In this document: positions 55,672 through 64,000 of the stretch, in pieces
How positions within the stretch are numbered: position 1 is the first letter of the stretch
How the letters are laid out: each line of letters starts with the position of its first letter
Origin: Nocardia sp. NBC_00508
GTDB taxonomy: Bacteria; Actinomycetota; Actinomycetes; Mycobacteriales; Mycobacteriaceae
Assembly: GCF_036346875.1 (NCBI RefSeq)
Contig: NZ_CP107852.1
Span: forward strand, 6,820,001-6,884,000
Direction of reading: 5' to 3'
Length of the DNA: 64,000 bases
Translations under genes and position numbers: made by a program
The notes under the pieces: model-generated
What the model saw: only the letters and a program-made list of their open reading frames with translations
Database searches by the model: none
What the model was told of the DNA's origin: nothing

Positions 55672-56540
55672 CGCTGCGTCCCGGGTTCGGCGAGGCCGGA
55701 GCGGTGTCCGGTGACGGCGGCGAAGACATCATCCAGGGCGGCCTCGCGGCTGTGGATGGTTTCGATGACTCCTGGCACGAGTATGGCCAGAGCCTCGGTA
55801 GGTAGCTGGCGCTGTTCCAGGCGACCGTCGCTGCGGTATTCGACGACCACGTCTGGCTGACCGTAGGCAAGCTTGAGGCTGCGCGGGCTGTCCACCGCGG
55901 CGATGCGACCGTCGACCACAAAGGCCACCCGGTCACAGACGCGGTCGGCGGTGGCCATGTCGTGCGTCGTGACGAACACGGTCGCGCCGGCGCCGGCACG
56001 ATCAAGCAGGATGCCGCGGACGCGTTCAGCACGGACCGGATCCAGTCCTGAGGTGGGCTCGTCCACGAGCAGCAGTTCGGGCCGGTGGACCAGGGCGCGT
56101 GCCAGGTTGAGCCGGGTGAGCATGCCTTTGGAGAACTCAGCGGTCGGCTGATCGGCGGCCGCAGCCAGATCCACCAGCTCCAGCACCGCGTCCAGGTCCT
56201 CGGTGGGGCCGCGGTAGAACGAGGCGAAGGCGGCCAGGTCCTCTCTGGCTGTGAGCCCGGGCAGCCGAGCGGGCAACTCGAAACCGACACCGATCCGCTC
56301 GAAGAAATCGCGGTCACTCCCCCGCCCCACGGGCAGGCCGAGAACACCGACCTCGCCGGTGAAGCGGCGCAGTTGCCGGGTCAGTACCCGGTGCACGGTG
56401 GTCTTGCCCGCCCCGGACGGGCCCAGGAAGCCGAACACCTCGCCACGGTCGACGGTGAAACTCATATCGCGCACTGCAGGCGTCTGGGCGCCGGGATAGG
56501 TGACGGTGAGGTGACCGACCTCGATCGCGAACTCAGCCAC
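55668..56540 (-). CDS. ABC exporter ATPase
   Basis: 290 residues. Walker A (GPSGAGKTT), a Q-loop-like segment before ELPARLPGLTAREDLAAF, a degenerate signature (EFSKGMLTRLNLARAL), Walker B with catalytic Glu (LLLVDEPTSGLD), and the H-loop (VFVTTHDMATAD). It energises the permease encoded just downstream. The GTG at 56540 overlaps the end of the TetR gene by 8 nt; a longer frame running into tetR is less likely. The C-terminus (SLKLAYGQPDVVVEY onward) is the usual extra domain of drug-exporter ATPases. Confidence 0.85.
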   Translation of the reverse strand: MAEFAIEVGHLTVTYPGAQTPAVRDMSFTVDRGEVFGFLGPSGAGKTTVHRVLTRQLRRFTGEVGVLGLPVGRGSDRDFFERIGVGFELPARLPGLTAREDLAAFASFYRGPTEDLDAVLELVDLAAAADQPTAEFSKGMLTRLNLARALVHRPELLLVDEPTSGLDPVRAERVRGILLDRAGAGATVFVTTHDMATADRVCDRVAFVVDGRIAAVDSPRSLKLAYGQPDVVVEYRSDGRLEQRQLPTEALAILVPGVIETIHSREAALDDVFAAVTGHRSGLAEPGTQR

Positions 56541-57108
56541 GGTGGTTCCCTTCAAGCGCGGCGAAGGCTGCATCAACCGTGGCGGCCAGGTCAGCGTCGT
56601 CGTCCTCGGCCCAGACGGTGACCGCCGTGGCCAGAGCGGCCGTGCAGGCGGCGGCGGTAACCCGCACGGCCAAAGGGACCGGGCCACGCCCTTCGCCGCG
56701 CAGAACCTCCTCCAGCAGGCGCTGGGTAGATGCCTGGTTCTCCCACTGACGGGCACGCAGGGCCGGCGCGGAAAGCATCAGCCTGGTGCGCTCGCGAACG
56801 ACAGCCATCTCATGCTCATCCAACTGGGCGAGAGCTTCGCCGAGTCCACGGCGGACCCGCTCGACCGGGTCCGCCGCGCCACACGCGGCGACGAGTCGGG
56901 CGATCAGCGGATCGTAGTTGTCGCTGAGGACCACATCCTCCTTGGTGGGGAAGTACCGGAAGAAAGTGGTATGCGATACCCCCGCCTCCGCCGCGATCCG
57001 CTCCACGGTGACGCCGTCGTAGCCGTGCTCGGCGAACAGCCGCAGCGCGGTCTGCTGAATCGTCTCCCGCGTGCGCGCACGCTTGGCAGCCCGCCAGTCC
57101 GTGACCAT
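56533..57108 (-). CDS. TetR-family regulator of the adjacent ABC exporter
   Basis: 191 residues. N-terminal HTH of TetR type (TRETIQQTALRLFAEHGYDG then VTVERIAAEAGVSHTTFFRY and FPTKEDVV). The C-terminal helices (LAVRVTAAACTAALATAVTV) form the ligand-binding and dimer domain. First gene of the operon; its end overlaps the ATPase start. A palindromic site is just upstream at 57124-57150, so it probably represses its own operon and responds to a drug-like ligand. Confidence 0.88.
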   Translation of the reverse strand: MVTDWRAAKRARTRETIQQTALRLFAEHGYDGVTVERIAAEAGVSHTTFFRYFPTKEDVVLSDNYDPLIARLVAACGAADPVERVRRGLGEALAQLDEHEMAVVRERTRLMLSAPALRARQWENQASTQRLLEEVLRGEGRGPVPLAVRVTAAACTAALATAVTVWAEDDDADLAATVDAAFAALEGNHRG

Positions 57109-57123
57109 CCGCCCTCCAAGATA

Positions 57124-57150
57124 TTAGTAGCTAACATGTTAGTAGCTAAC
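57124..57150 (-). promoter_or_regulatory. Operator-like repeat upstream of the tetR-ABC operon
   Basis: TTAGTAGCTAAC occurs twice (57124-57135 and 57139-57150). The centre, CTAACATGTTAG (57131-57142), is a perfect palindrome. It lies 16-42 bp upstream of the tetR start, the position expected for an autoregulatory TetR-type operator that would block the promoter. Confidence 0.7.
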
Positions 57151-57394
57151 GCAAATATCGGGCAAGGGCCCGATGCAGCCTGAAGGCTGATGCCGACGGG
57201 CGGAGCCGTAATGACCGCGCGACCGGCGGCCGCGGGAGGTATGGGCGCTGTCGCAGCATGCGCCACCGGGCGGCCGTCCGGGATATTCCATCGGCTGACG
57301 CCGGTGTCGATGTCTACGCTCGGCGCATAGTCGTCACTGTCCGCATGTTTCGCCGAGGAACATCACTCGACCTCCCGCGCCGCCGCCTGCTCCG

Positions 57395-57868
57395 TCAGTC
57401 GTGGCCGGTGGTGTATCGCTCGCGCCAGCGGTCGATGAGGGGGACCAGTTCACTGGTCATGTAGGTGTAGAAGTCCTGCATCTCGTGCAGCCGGCGCGCG
57501 GTGACCGTGTCGTCGCCGGTGGCGTCGATGCCTTCCTGCGCGGCTTCGCGCATGGTGGCCAGCATGGCGTTCTGCTGCGACATCAACGCCGCCCACGCTC
57601 CTCTGCGGAAACGGTAGTGGTCGCGACGGCTACCCGGGGCCGGGACGCGTTCGATCAGGCCGACCGGGATGAGCTGCTTGATAGCGGTGGAGACCGCGCC
57701 GGAACTGATCGACAGCTCCTCGCACAGATCCGCAGCGGTCATCGTGTCCTGCTCGGTGTACAGCAGCGCGGTCATCACCCGGGCGGTCGAGCGCTGCATG
57801 CCGCCACCGTCGGACAAGGTCAGGGCCAGCTTCTCCGCAGCGGCCCGCAATCGCTCGTTGGTTCCCAC
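57395..57868 (-). CDS. MarR/GbsR-family regulator
   Basis: 157 residues from a GTG. Winged helix with TALLYTEQDTMTAADLCEEL and SISSGAVSTAIKQLIPVGLI, wing VPAPGSRRDHYRF and a C-terminal coiled helix (LHEMQDFYTYMTSELVPLID). The GbsR-like subgroup commonly sits beside an ABC exporter. It is divergent from the ABC ATPase at 57942, with a palindrome between them. A worn paralogue lies at 44049-44521. Confidence 0.82.
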   Translation of the reverse strand: MGTNERLRAAAEKLALTLSDGGGMQRSTARVMTALLYTEQDTMTAADLCEELSISSGAVSTAIKQLIPVGLIERVPAPGSRRDHYRFRRGAWAALMSQQNAMLATMREAAQEGIDATGDDTVTARRLHEMQDFYTYMTSELVPLIDRWRERYTTGHD

Positions 57869-57897
57869 ACCCCAAACCTTAGCAAACCTCAGATATC

Positions 57898-57929
57898 ACT
57901 GAATATTTACAGATTTCTGAAAATTCAGT
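57898..57929. promoter_or_regulatory. Palindrome between the GbsR-like gene and its ABC exporter
   Basis: ACTGAAT (57898-57904) and ATTCAGT (57923-57929) are exact inverse repeats, with CAG and CTG symmetric inside. The 73-bp gap between the divergent genes is AT-rich, unlike the rest of the window. Probable operator/promoter for both directions. Confidence 0.6.
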
Positions 57930-57941
57930 ACTATCGTCTTC

Positions 57942-58841
57942 ATGGCGAATGTGATTGAGCTGCACGGGCTCTGCAAGACTTACGGCACGGTCCGCGGTCT
58001 GGCCGAGTTGTCGCTGGAGGTCCGCCGCGGCGAGGTGTTCGGCTATCTCGGTCCGAACGGGGCCGGCAAATCGACGACCATCCGGCTGTTGTTGGACCTG
58101 ATCCGGCCGACTGACGGCACCGCCCGAGTTCTCGGTCTGGACCCACGGGTCGACGCGGTGCAGTTGCACGAGCGGATCGGTTATCTCGCAGGCGATTTCG
58201 TCGTCCCGGGACGCGGTCGAGTGGGCGCGACGCTGCGGTTTCTCGGCGCGCTGCGTGGCGGCGTGGACACCCGCCGTATCGACACACTGTGCGAGCGGCT
58301 CGAGCTGGACCAACGCGCCGAAGTCAAGGCACTATCCAAGGGCAACCGGCAAAAACTCGGCCTGGTCCAGGCGTTCATGCACGCCCCGGAGCTGCTCATC
58401 CTGGATGAGCCGACCTCGGGGCTGGACCCGCTCGGCCAGCAGACCTTCCTGGACATGGTCGCCGAGGCCGCATCGAACGGCCAGACGGTGTTCATGTCCA
58501 GCCACATCATGAGCGAGGTCGAGGCGGTCGCCGACCGCGTCGGCATCATCCGCGAGGGCCGATTGGTCGCCCTGAACACGGTGGCCGGGTTGCGCGCCAA
58601 TGCTATTCGCGACGTGGAGATCACCTTCAGCGAACCGGTCGGCCCAGGCGAGTTCGCCGCGCTAGCGGGCGTCGGTGACGTGCGGGTCGACGGGACCACC
58701 TTGCGTTGCCAGATCGCCGGCAGCCCCGACGCATTGCTGCGCGCCGTCGTGGCGCACCGTGTGATCGCGATGTCAGTAACCGAACCCGCACTCGAGGACC
58801 TGTTCCACAGTTTCTACACCGGAGAATCCGATGCTGCCTGA
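57942..58841 (+). CDS. ABC exporter ATPase
   Basis: 299 residues. Walker A (GPNGAGKSTT), signature region (ALSKGNRQKLGLVQAFMH), Walker B (LLILDEPTSGLDPLG), H-loop (FMSSHIMSEVEAVADR). The C-terminal extension (IRDVEITFSEPVGPGEFAAL and following) is common in antibiotic-exporter ATPases. Its end overlaps the permease start by 11 nt, so the two form one unit, probably repressed by the divergent MarR/GbsR-type protein. Confidence 0.88.
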   Translation: MANVIELHGLCKTYGTVRGLAELSLEVRRGEVFGYLGPNGAGKSTTIRLLLDLIRPTDGTARVLGLDPRVDAVQLHERIGYLAGDFVVPGRGRVGATLRFLGALRGGVDTRRIDTLCERLELDQRAEVKALSKGNRQKLGLVQAFMHAPELLILDEPTSGLDPLGQQTFLDMVAEAASNGQTVFMSSHIMSEVEAVADRVGIIREGRLVALNTVAGLRANAIRDVEITFSEPVGPGEFAALAGVGDVRVDGTTLRCQIAGSPDALLRAVVAHRVIAMSVTEPALEDLFHSFYTGESDAA

Positions 58842-59622
58842 CCTCTACACCCAGACCGTCACCGACCACCGCAGGTCACTGATCGCCTGGTCGGTGGGCA
58901 TCGCCGCGGTCGGCCTGATGTACGCCGGTTTCTATCCCCAAGTAGCCGAGGGCGGCATGGCCGATGCGGTGAACAGCTACCCCGACGCGATGCGCGAAGC
59001 GCTGCGTCTGGACGATATGTCCTCGGCCGCAGGCTACCTCGGGTCCAGCGTATTCGGGCTGCTGCTGCCGCTGCTGGCGATGATCTTCGGAATCACCTTC
59101 GGCGCCCGCGCCATCGCAGGCGACGAAGAAGCCGGATACCTCGACCTGCTGCTGGCCTACCCGCTCAGCCGCACCCGCCTCGCACTGCAACGCCTCGCCG
59201 CCCTGGCCACCGGCGCCGCCGCGATCGGGCTGCTGGTCTTCCTCGGCATGATCGCCATCCGCTCCGGCGCCGACCTCGCCTCGATCAGCATCGGCGAGTT
59301 CGCCGCCCAATGCCTCAACTTGACCCTCCTGGCGATCACCTTCGGCGCACTGGCGATCGGCCTCGGCGGCGCGACCGGACGACGCGGCCCGGTCCTCGCC
59401 GGGACGGCGGGAATCGGGGTGCTCACCTACGCCGCACACAGCCTCGCCGGCGTCATCGGCGCCGACTGGCTGACATACCTCTCCCCGTTCCACTACTACA
59501 TCGGCGGAGAACCGTTGCGAAACGGAATGCAATGGGCTGACGCCGCAATCCTCGTGGCGATCTCCGCTGTCCTGATACTGCTGGGCCTGAACCGATTCAA
59601 CCGACGGGATCTCAACTCCTGA
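58831..59622 (+). CDS. ABC-2-type exporter permease
   Basis: 263 residues with six predicted helices: LIAWSVGIAAVGLMYAGFYP, LGSSVFGLLLPLLAMIFGIT, LAALATGAAAIGLLVFLGMI, AAQCLNLTLLAITFGALAIG, LAGTAGIGVLTYAAHSLAGV, and the C-terminal ILVAISAVLILLGLNRFNRR. The block GDEEAGYLDLLLAYPLSRTR after helix 2 is typical of the family. A strong hairpin follows the stop at once and would end the transcript. Confidence 0.85.
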   Translation: MLPDLYTQTVTDHRRSLIAWSVGIAAVGLMYAGFYPQVAEGGMADAVNSYPDAMREALRLDDMSSAAGYLGSSVFGLLLPLLAMIFGITFGARAIAGDEEAGYLDLLLAYPLSRTRLALQRLAALATGAAAIGLLVFLGMIAIRSGADLASISIGEFAAQCLNLTLLAITFGALAIGLGGATGRRGPVLAGTAGIGVLTYAAHSLAGVIGADWLTYLSPFHYYIGGEPLRNGMQWADAAILVAISAVLILLGLNRFNRRDLNS

Positions 59623-59625
59623 CAG

Positions 59626-59670
59626 TTCGAGGGCGCCCATCACCCACCCTGGGCGATGGGCGCCCTCGAA
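59626..59670 (+). terminator. 16-bp hairpin after the ABC exporter operon
   Basis: TTCGAGGGCGCCCATC (59626-59641) and GATGGGCGCCCTCGAA (59655-59670) are perfectly complementary, with a 13-nt loop, starting 3 nt after the permease stop codon. No U-run follows, as is common in actinobacterial terminators. Confidence 0.75.
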
Positions 59671-60315
59671 CAGCGGCGCCATGACCGCATTCAAGGCACT
59701 GTCGCAGCGTGGCCCACCTCAATGGAGCGCGCAGTGAGCGTGAGTGACAGCGGTGTGTGAGTCCTCGCGCCGACCCGTTTGCTCGGTTGAGCAGAGCCGT
59801 GCGCAGAGCACGAGGTGACCGACGACACCTTCACGATATGCCGGGCCAGGGAGCGGCGCGGCCTGTCGACCGATGCGACGAAAACAGCGACGCCTCTTGA
59901 AAACACGGCAGCCCAGCCCGAATACGTTCACCTGGACGAATAGCCGAAGGCGTTCGTCACATGGCGAAGTCATCGACGATTCGATCCACCGGAATAGCCG
60001 TCCACCGGCGGCCAAGGGCCGTCGTCGGCAGGCGGCCGCACGGGCCGCACGACCAGCGTCGCCGTCGCCATACCGCCTCCCCCAAACGTGGAACTCATTG
60101 GCGAGGCCTCGAAAGAATCTGCGGCAGGATACTTTCCACGTGCGACTCAGAGCGCCGGGATAGCACGGACCAGGCGGACGGCGTTCATGTTGCCCGGCTC
60201 ATCACGTGCTGTTCTCCGATGTCATTCCCCACCCGACCGTAATGTTGATAGTCAGGACCGTTCGGCGGCGCGGTCACTCTCGATATCACGGTCGCCGGTG
60301 CGAGGAGGCTCTTCC
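59671..60315. other. 0.6-kb stretch without a recognisable gene
   Basis: Short frames on both strands lack recognisable motifs. The promoter of the terD-like gene should lie in the right part. Nothing else seen. Confidence 0.5.
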
Positions 60316-60864
60316 ATGGTGATTTCGCTGCCCGACGACAGCGGCGCGGAGCTCCAGTTCATCCGTATGGCGCTCGGGTGGGATCCGGTCCGGCGGCGCG
60401 GTTTCGGTATGCGGGACCGGGATATCGATCTCAACGCCTCCGCCTTGGTGTTCGCCGCCGACAGAATCATGGATGTTGTCTATCACGAGCAGCTCATCTC
60501 CAGGGATGGCGCGGTACGGCATCTCGGCGACAGTACGACAGGCGAAGGCAAAGGCGACAACGAGGTGATCACCGTGGATCTCACGCGCCTATCCGAACAG
60601 GCCACCAGCATGATCTTTCTCGTAACCTCATACTCCGGACAACCTTTCGGCCAAATCGACAACGCGTTCTGTCGTATGGTCGACGGTGCCTCCGACACAG
60701 AGATCGCTCGATACGATCTGAGCGCGCACGGGGAAAACACCGGCATGGTGATGGGACGGGTGCTTCGCACGAGCGGCGGCTGGCAATTCGAGTCGATCTG
60801 CGAGGGCATCCGGGCCCAGCACCCTGTCGAGGCAGTGCCTCAGTTGGCAGCTTTCTTGGCCTAG
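60316..60864 (+). CDS. TerD-family protein
   Basis: 182 residues with the TerD pattern: LGWDPVRRRGFGMRDRDIDL, NASALVFAADRIMDVVYHEQ, DGAVRHLGDSTTGEGKGDNE, VDLTRLSEQATSMIFLVTSY, and the C-terminal RYDLSAHGENTGMVMGRVLR with GGWQF. TerD proteins bind Ca2+ through the conserved acidic residues and act in tellurite, phage and stress responses, in actinomycetes also in development. The ATG at 60316 has GAGGAGG 8 nt upstream. No other ter gene is adjacent, so its role here is uncertain. Confidence 0.88.
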   Translation: MVISLPDDSGAELQFIRMALGWDPVRRRGFGMRDRDIDLNASALVFAADRIMDVVYHEQLISRDGAVRHLGDSTTGEGKGDNEVITVDLTRLSEQATSMIFLVTSYSGQPFGQIDNAFCRMVDGASDTEIARYDLSAHGENTGMVMGRVLRTSGGWQFESICEGIRAQHPVEAVPQLAAFLA

Positions 60865-61286
60865 CCTCAATACCAGTGACTTAATGTTTCGGTCTGCGAG
60901 ACGCCTTCCTGGCCGCCGGGGTGGTCGAGGTGGTGCGCCAGTGTGGCGCGATGGTTATGGCATCGGTCGGATTCTGTTGTCGTGGGAAGGGTTTGCGGTG
61001 CTTGTCGCGTTTGACCTTGAACCTGGACATCTGGTGGCGGAGCGCGATTCGTTATCCGGCTGCCGGTCGCGTCGATGTGAACCACGTTCGGCCTCGGCTC
61101 CGGATCGCGAGTAGCCTGCATTCCGCAGTGTGGGGCAGCGTTGACCGCAGTCCGATCCCATCTCGCATCTGGCCGAGCATCGGCAACCGGGTCCCGGACG
61201 CCCTCGGGCCACCACCATCAGGGGCGTGCCGGGTGCGGCATCGGCGCACCGCTGGATGTCATGTCACCGACGGGGATTCGAGCTGT
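60865..61286. other. 0.4-kb stretch without a recognisable gene
   Basis: A minus-strand frame ending at 60867 (HHLDHPGGQEGVSQTETLSH) looks like a decayed coding tail, possibly of a transposase; too little is left to decide. Otherwise nothing seen between terD and the oxidoreductase gene. Confidence 0.4.
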
Positions 61287-62270
61287 TCACCGCGCTATGA
61301 CGATCTTGCCGCGGGCGTGCCCCTGCTCCAGGTAGCGGATGGCAGCGGGCAGTTCGTCCAAGGGGTAGCTGCGGTCGATGACTGGGGTCACCTCGCCCGC
61401 CTCGATGACATCCCGGAGCATCACCAGATCCGCCGCGTTCGGAGCGACCGTGAGGCTCGTCAAGCGCTGGCTCACGAATGGAGACATCAGGCGAGCGGCG
61501 AGCAGGCGATCCACAGCGCCGATCCAGCGGCCGTCGGAGTCGCCGCCGGCCAGCACCAGCGTGCCGCCGGGGGTGAGTACACGCAGGTAGTGCCACGGGG
61601 CGCGGGTTCCGGACAACTGGAAGACGATGTCATAGCGTTGCCCGCCGCGGGTGAAATCTACTCGGGTGTAGTCGATGACGTGGTCCGCGCCGAGGGATCG
61701 AACCAGCTCGACATTTCCGGTGCCGCACACACCGGTCACCTCGGCGCCCCAGTGCTTGGCGAGTTGCACGGCGAATGTGCCGACACCGCCCGCCGCGCCG
61801 ACGATCAGCACGTGTTGGCGCGGACCGATCCGCCCGTGATCACGCAGTCCCTGCAGGGCCGTGGTCGCGGCCAATGGTACGGCCGCGGCCTGCTCGAAGG
61901 AGAGGTTCTCCGGTTTGGGTGCCAGGAGATCTTCTGGCACACAGACGTATTCGGCGAAGGTACCGAAGCCGCGCAGGAACGGGCTTCCGAATACCTTGTC
62001 TCCGGGCCGAAATCCGGTGACGTTCGCGCCGACCGCTTCCACCTGCCCTGCCACATCGCAGCCGGGCACTGTGTTGTTCGGTCGCCGCAGTCCCACCTGC
62101 AAGCGGGCGATGTAGGGAATGCCTCTGATCAAGTGCCAGTCGGCGGGGTTCACCGATGTCGCGTGCACGCGGACCAGTACCGAGTTGTCCTCCGGCGTCG
62201 GAGCGTCGATGTCACGGAGTTCGAGAACATCGTCCGGTGCACCGTATTCGTCGTGAACGATCGCTTTCAT
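61287..62270 (-). CDS. NAD(P)-dependent quinone-oxidoreductase-like protein (zinc-independent MDR)
   Basis: 327 residues of the medium-chain dehydrogenase/reductase superfamily. GroES-like domain (VLVRVHATSVNPADWHLIRG, NNTVPGCDVAGQVEAVGANV), then the Rossmann loop (VLIVGAAGGVGTFAVQLAKH) and FQLSGTRAPWHYLRVLTPGG. Catalytic-zinc ligands (Cys/His set) are not evident, which favours the quinone reductase/enoyl reductase subgroup using NADPH. The ATG is the natural start with AAGGA upstream. It is on the same strand as the MMPL gene, whose 3' end lies 110 bp downstream on the higher-coordinate side; co-transcription is possible. Confidence 0.85.
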   Translation of the reverse strand: MKAIVHDEYGAPDDVLELRDIDAPTPEDNSVLVRVHATSVNPADWHLIRGIPYIARLQVGLRRPNNTVPGCDVAGQVEAVGANVTGFRPGDKVFGSPFLRGFGTFAEYVCVPEDLLAPKPENLSFEQAAAVPLAATTALQGLRDHGRIGPRQHVLIVGAAGGVGTFAVQLAKHWGAEVTGVCGTGNVELVRSLGADHVIDYTRVDFTRGGQRYDIVFQLSGTRAPWHYLRVLTPGGTLVLAGGDSDGRWIGAVDRLLAARLMSPFVSQRLTSLTVAPNAADLVMLRDVIEAGEVTPVIDRSYPLDELPAAIRYLEQGHARGKIVIAR

Positions 62271-62383
62271 GCGTTCCTTACCTTCCTAGGGATTGTCGAG
62301 CCATTGATCGCGCGCTTCCGATCACCGGGAGGGCGCTGTACAGCGGAAATAGCCAGGGGCCGAAGCGGTTTCGGTGGGGAGCG

Positions 62384-64000
62384 TCAGCTGCGCTCGGTGA
62401 CCGGCAGCGGCGCAGTGCGGGGTAGCGGCTCGGTATCGTGCTTGCGCGCTCGCGGTAGCAGCGCGTCGAGCCGGCGGGGCATCCACCAGTTGGCCGGGCC
62501 CAGCAATGCCATGGTGGCGGGTACCAGCACCATCCGGACGATCGTCGCGTCCAGCACGATCGCGGCGGCCAGCCCCAGACCCATCATCTTCACCAGTGGC
62601 GACGGGCTCGCGACGAAGCCGAGGAACACTGCGGTCATGATCAGCGCGGCGGATGTGATCACGCGGCCTGTGCCCGCCAACCCGCGCGCGACCGACTCGG
62701 CATTGTCGCCGGTGGCGTCGAATTCCTCGCGGATACGCGAGAGCAGGAACACTTCGTAGTCCATGGACAGGCCGAAGAGGATGGCGAAAAGCATCATCGG
62801 CATCGGTGAGGGGACCGGATAGGTTCTTTCCAGACCGAATACGGCGGCGAACCAGCCCCACTGGAACACCGCGACCACGATGCCGTAGGCGCCGCCGATC
62901 GACAGCAGGTTCATCACCGCCGCCTTCAGCGGTATCGCGAGGGAGCGGAACACCACCATCAGCAGCAGGAACGACGCGGCCAGGATCGCGGCGACGAAGA
63001 CCGGCAGGGCTTCGTCCAGCCGTTCGGTGAGATCGTCGGTCATGGCCGTCAGGCCCGATATGGCGACGTTGTCCGGGAGGAGGTCGCGGATGCGCTGCAG
63101 GGTGTCCGACGTCGCCGCGTCCGCAGGAGCGGTGGCGGGTATCGCCGACAGCACGATCGTGTCCCCGGCGGGCGAGGTCCGGGGCACGCCCACCGACACA
63201 ATCCCGTGGTCGGCGGCAATGCGCTCGGCCAGGGCAGGGATGTTCCCGGCATCGACTCCTGTGCTGCGCAGATCGGCGACCAGCAACAGCGGGCCGTTGA
63301 AGCCCGGCCCGAAACCCTCGGCCAGCAGGTCGTAGGCGCGGCGGTGGGTGGTGTTCGTCGAGTCGTCACCAGCGTCCGGGAAGCCGGTATACATGCTGAA
63401 GGCCGGGGCGGCAAGCGCCAGGAGAACCGCTGCGGCGACGACCAGATACGGCCACGGCCGCCCGGCGATCCGGTGGGCGAAGCGCCACCACCCTGTGCCG
63501 GTCGGCTGCTCGGCGGGGCGATTGCGGCCGAGCAGGCGCCCCGCCTCGATACGGTCGCCCAGCAGTGACAGCAGCGCAGGCAACAACGTGAGTGCGGTCG
63601 CGACGGCAAGCAGTACCACCAGCGAGGTGCTGAGGCCGATCGAGGTCAGGAATCCGACACCGGTCAGCACGAGGGCGGTCATGGCCACGACGACGGTGCC
63701 GCCCGCGAACAGCACAGCAGAGCCCGCGGATCCCATCGCGTTGGACAGAGCTGCCGCGTTGTCCTGGCCTGCGGCGCGGTTCTCGCGGTAGCGGGCCACG
63801 ATGAACAGGGCGTAGTCGATGCCGACACCAAGGCCGATCATCGCGCCGATCGTCGGTGCCGCCGAGGAGATGTCCAGGGCGGCGGCCAGTACTACGATGC
63901 CACCGACTCCGGCGGCAACCGTGATCAGGGCCAGCGCTATCGGAAGTAGTGCGGCCACGATGGTGCCGAATGCGACAACCAGCACGATCAGCGCGGCCAG
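62384..64000 (-). CDS. MMPL/RND-family transporter, N-terminus outside the window
   Basis: C-terminal ~538 residues. Conserved features: GVGIDYALFIVARYRENRAA with the Asp-Tyr pair in helix 4, GSAVLFAGGTVVVAMTALVL, the second repeat GLSMDYEVFLLSRIREEFDA, and GRVITSAALIMTAVFLGFVA. The periplasmic loop between the halves is present (SMYTGFPDAGDDSTNTTHRR onward). The frame is open at the right edge. MMPL proteins export envelope lipids or small hydrophobic compounds using the proton gradient; the substrate here is unknown. The C-terminal tail is short and basic. Confidence 0.88.
   Translation of the reverse strand: MAALIVLVVAFGTIVAALLPIALALITVAAGVGGIVVLAAALDISSAAPTIGAMIGLGVGIDYALFIVARYRENRAAGQDNAAALSNAMGSAGSAVLFAGGTVVVAMTALVLTGVGFLTSIGLSTSLVVLLAVATALTLLPALLSLLGDRIEAGRLLGRNRPAEQPTGTGWWRFAHRIAGRPWPYLVVAAAVLLALAAPAFSMYTGFPDAGDDSTNTTHRRAYDLLAEGFGPGFNGPLLLVADLRSTGVDAGNIPALAERIAADHGIVSVGVPRTSPAGDTIVLSAIPATAPADAATSDTLQRIRDLLPDNVAISGLTAMTDDLTERLDEALPVFVAAILAASFLLLMVVFRSLAIPLKAAVMNLLSIGGAYGIVVAVFQWGWFAAVFGLERTYPVPSPMPMMLFAILFGLSMDYEVFLLSRIREEFDATGDNAESVARGLAGTGRVITSAALIMTAVFLGFVASPSPLVKMMGLGLAAAIVLDATIVRMVLVPATMALLGPANWWMPRRLDALLPRARKHDTEPLPRTAPLPVTERS

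Noticed and set aside
54071-56347. A very long minus-strand open frame across both ABC exporter genes
   Set aside because: It is an off-frame shadow of the ATPase and permease genes in GC-rich DNA; its translation is Arg/Pro/Gly-rich with no motif.
60921-62759. A 612-codon plus-strand open frame
   Set aside because: Antisense to the oxidoreductase and MMPL genes, whose minus-strand translations carry clear family motifs.

Overview
The window is high-GC actinobacterial DNA. It encodes an antigen-85-type mycolyltransferase, so the host is probably a mycolate-containing actinomycete such as Nocardia or Rhodococcus; the genus is inferred. Intact metabolic and transport genes alternate with a large amount of mobile and decaying DNA. 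I saw no rRNA or tRNA gene.

1-10.8 kb: a partial STAS-like gene at the left edge and a truncated aminoglycoside-phosphotransferase-like gene precede a nested transposon stack. A Tn554-type element (two tyrosine recombinases, a small TnpC and a passenger gene) sits inside the P-loop codons of istB of an IS21-family element. To its right lie, in order, the right arms of an IS30, an IS3 and an ISL3 element, each cut by the one before it. None of their left arms is present.

10.9-18.3 kb: a probable minus-strand operon. In transcription order it has a large protein with a periplasmic-binding-type receptor domain, a 36-codon ORF coupled by a TGATG overlap, a radical SAM/SPASM protein with a PqqD-like N-terminus, and a fused alpha-beta glycyl-tRNA synthetase of the bacterial type. 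This is my best candidate for an undescribed system.

18.4-31.2 kb: a monooxygenase/SDR/AraC module whose SDR is frameshifted; three insertion sequences (IS3-like, IS630, IS701) stacked in or near a broken DUF427 gene; a mycolyltransferase; an O-methyltransferase; integrase-associated and Tn3 remnants.

31.2-36.1 kb: an NmrA-like / F420-or-PPOX-like / haloalkane-dehalogenase operon behind paired palindromes, then an orphan decaying CRISPR array with a 60-codon cas6 fragment, then a cyclooxygenase-like heme peroxidase whose distal-histidine position reads Asp.

36.4-39.4 kb: a gene graveyard (phage replication initiator, MmyB-type regulator, SDR, phosphoketolase and transposase remnants).

39.6-54 kb: ion and solute transport (NhaC, AGCS and SulP intact; NhaA and GltS as fragments) with several other remnants. 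A 42-nt element, identical except for one 5-nt segment, precedes both the nhaA fragment and sulP on their coding strand and may be a riboswitch-like leader.

54-64 kb: two regulator plus ABC-exporter cassettes (TetR/ATPase/permease and MarR-GbsR/ATPase/permease), a TerD protein, a medium-chain oxidoreductase and an MMPL transporter cut by the right edge. A decayed paralogue of the MarR-GbsR gene lies at 44 kb, with an ABC permease remnant 2 kb away.
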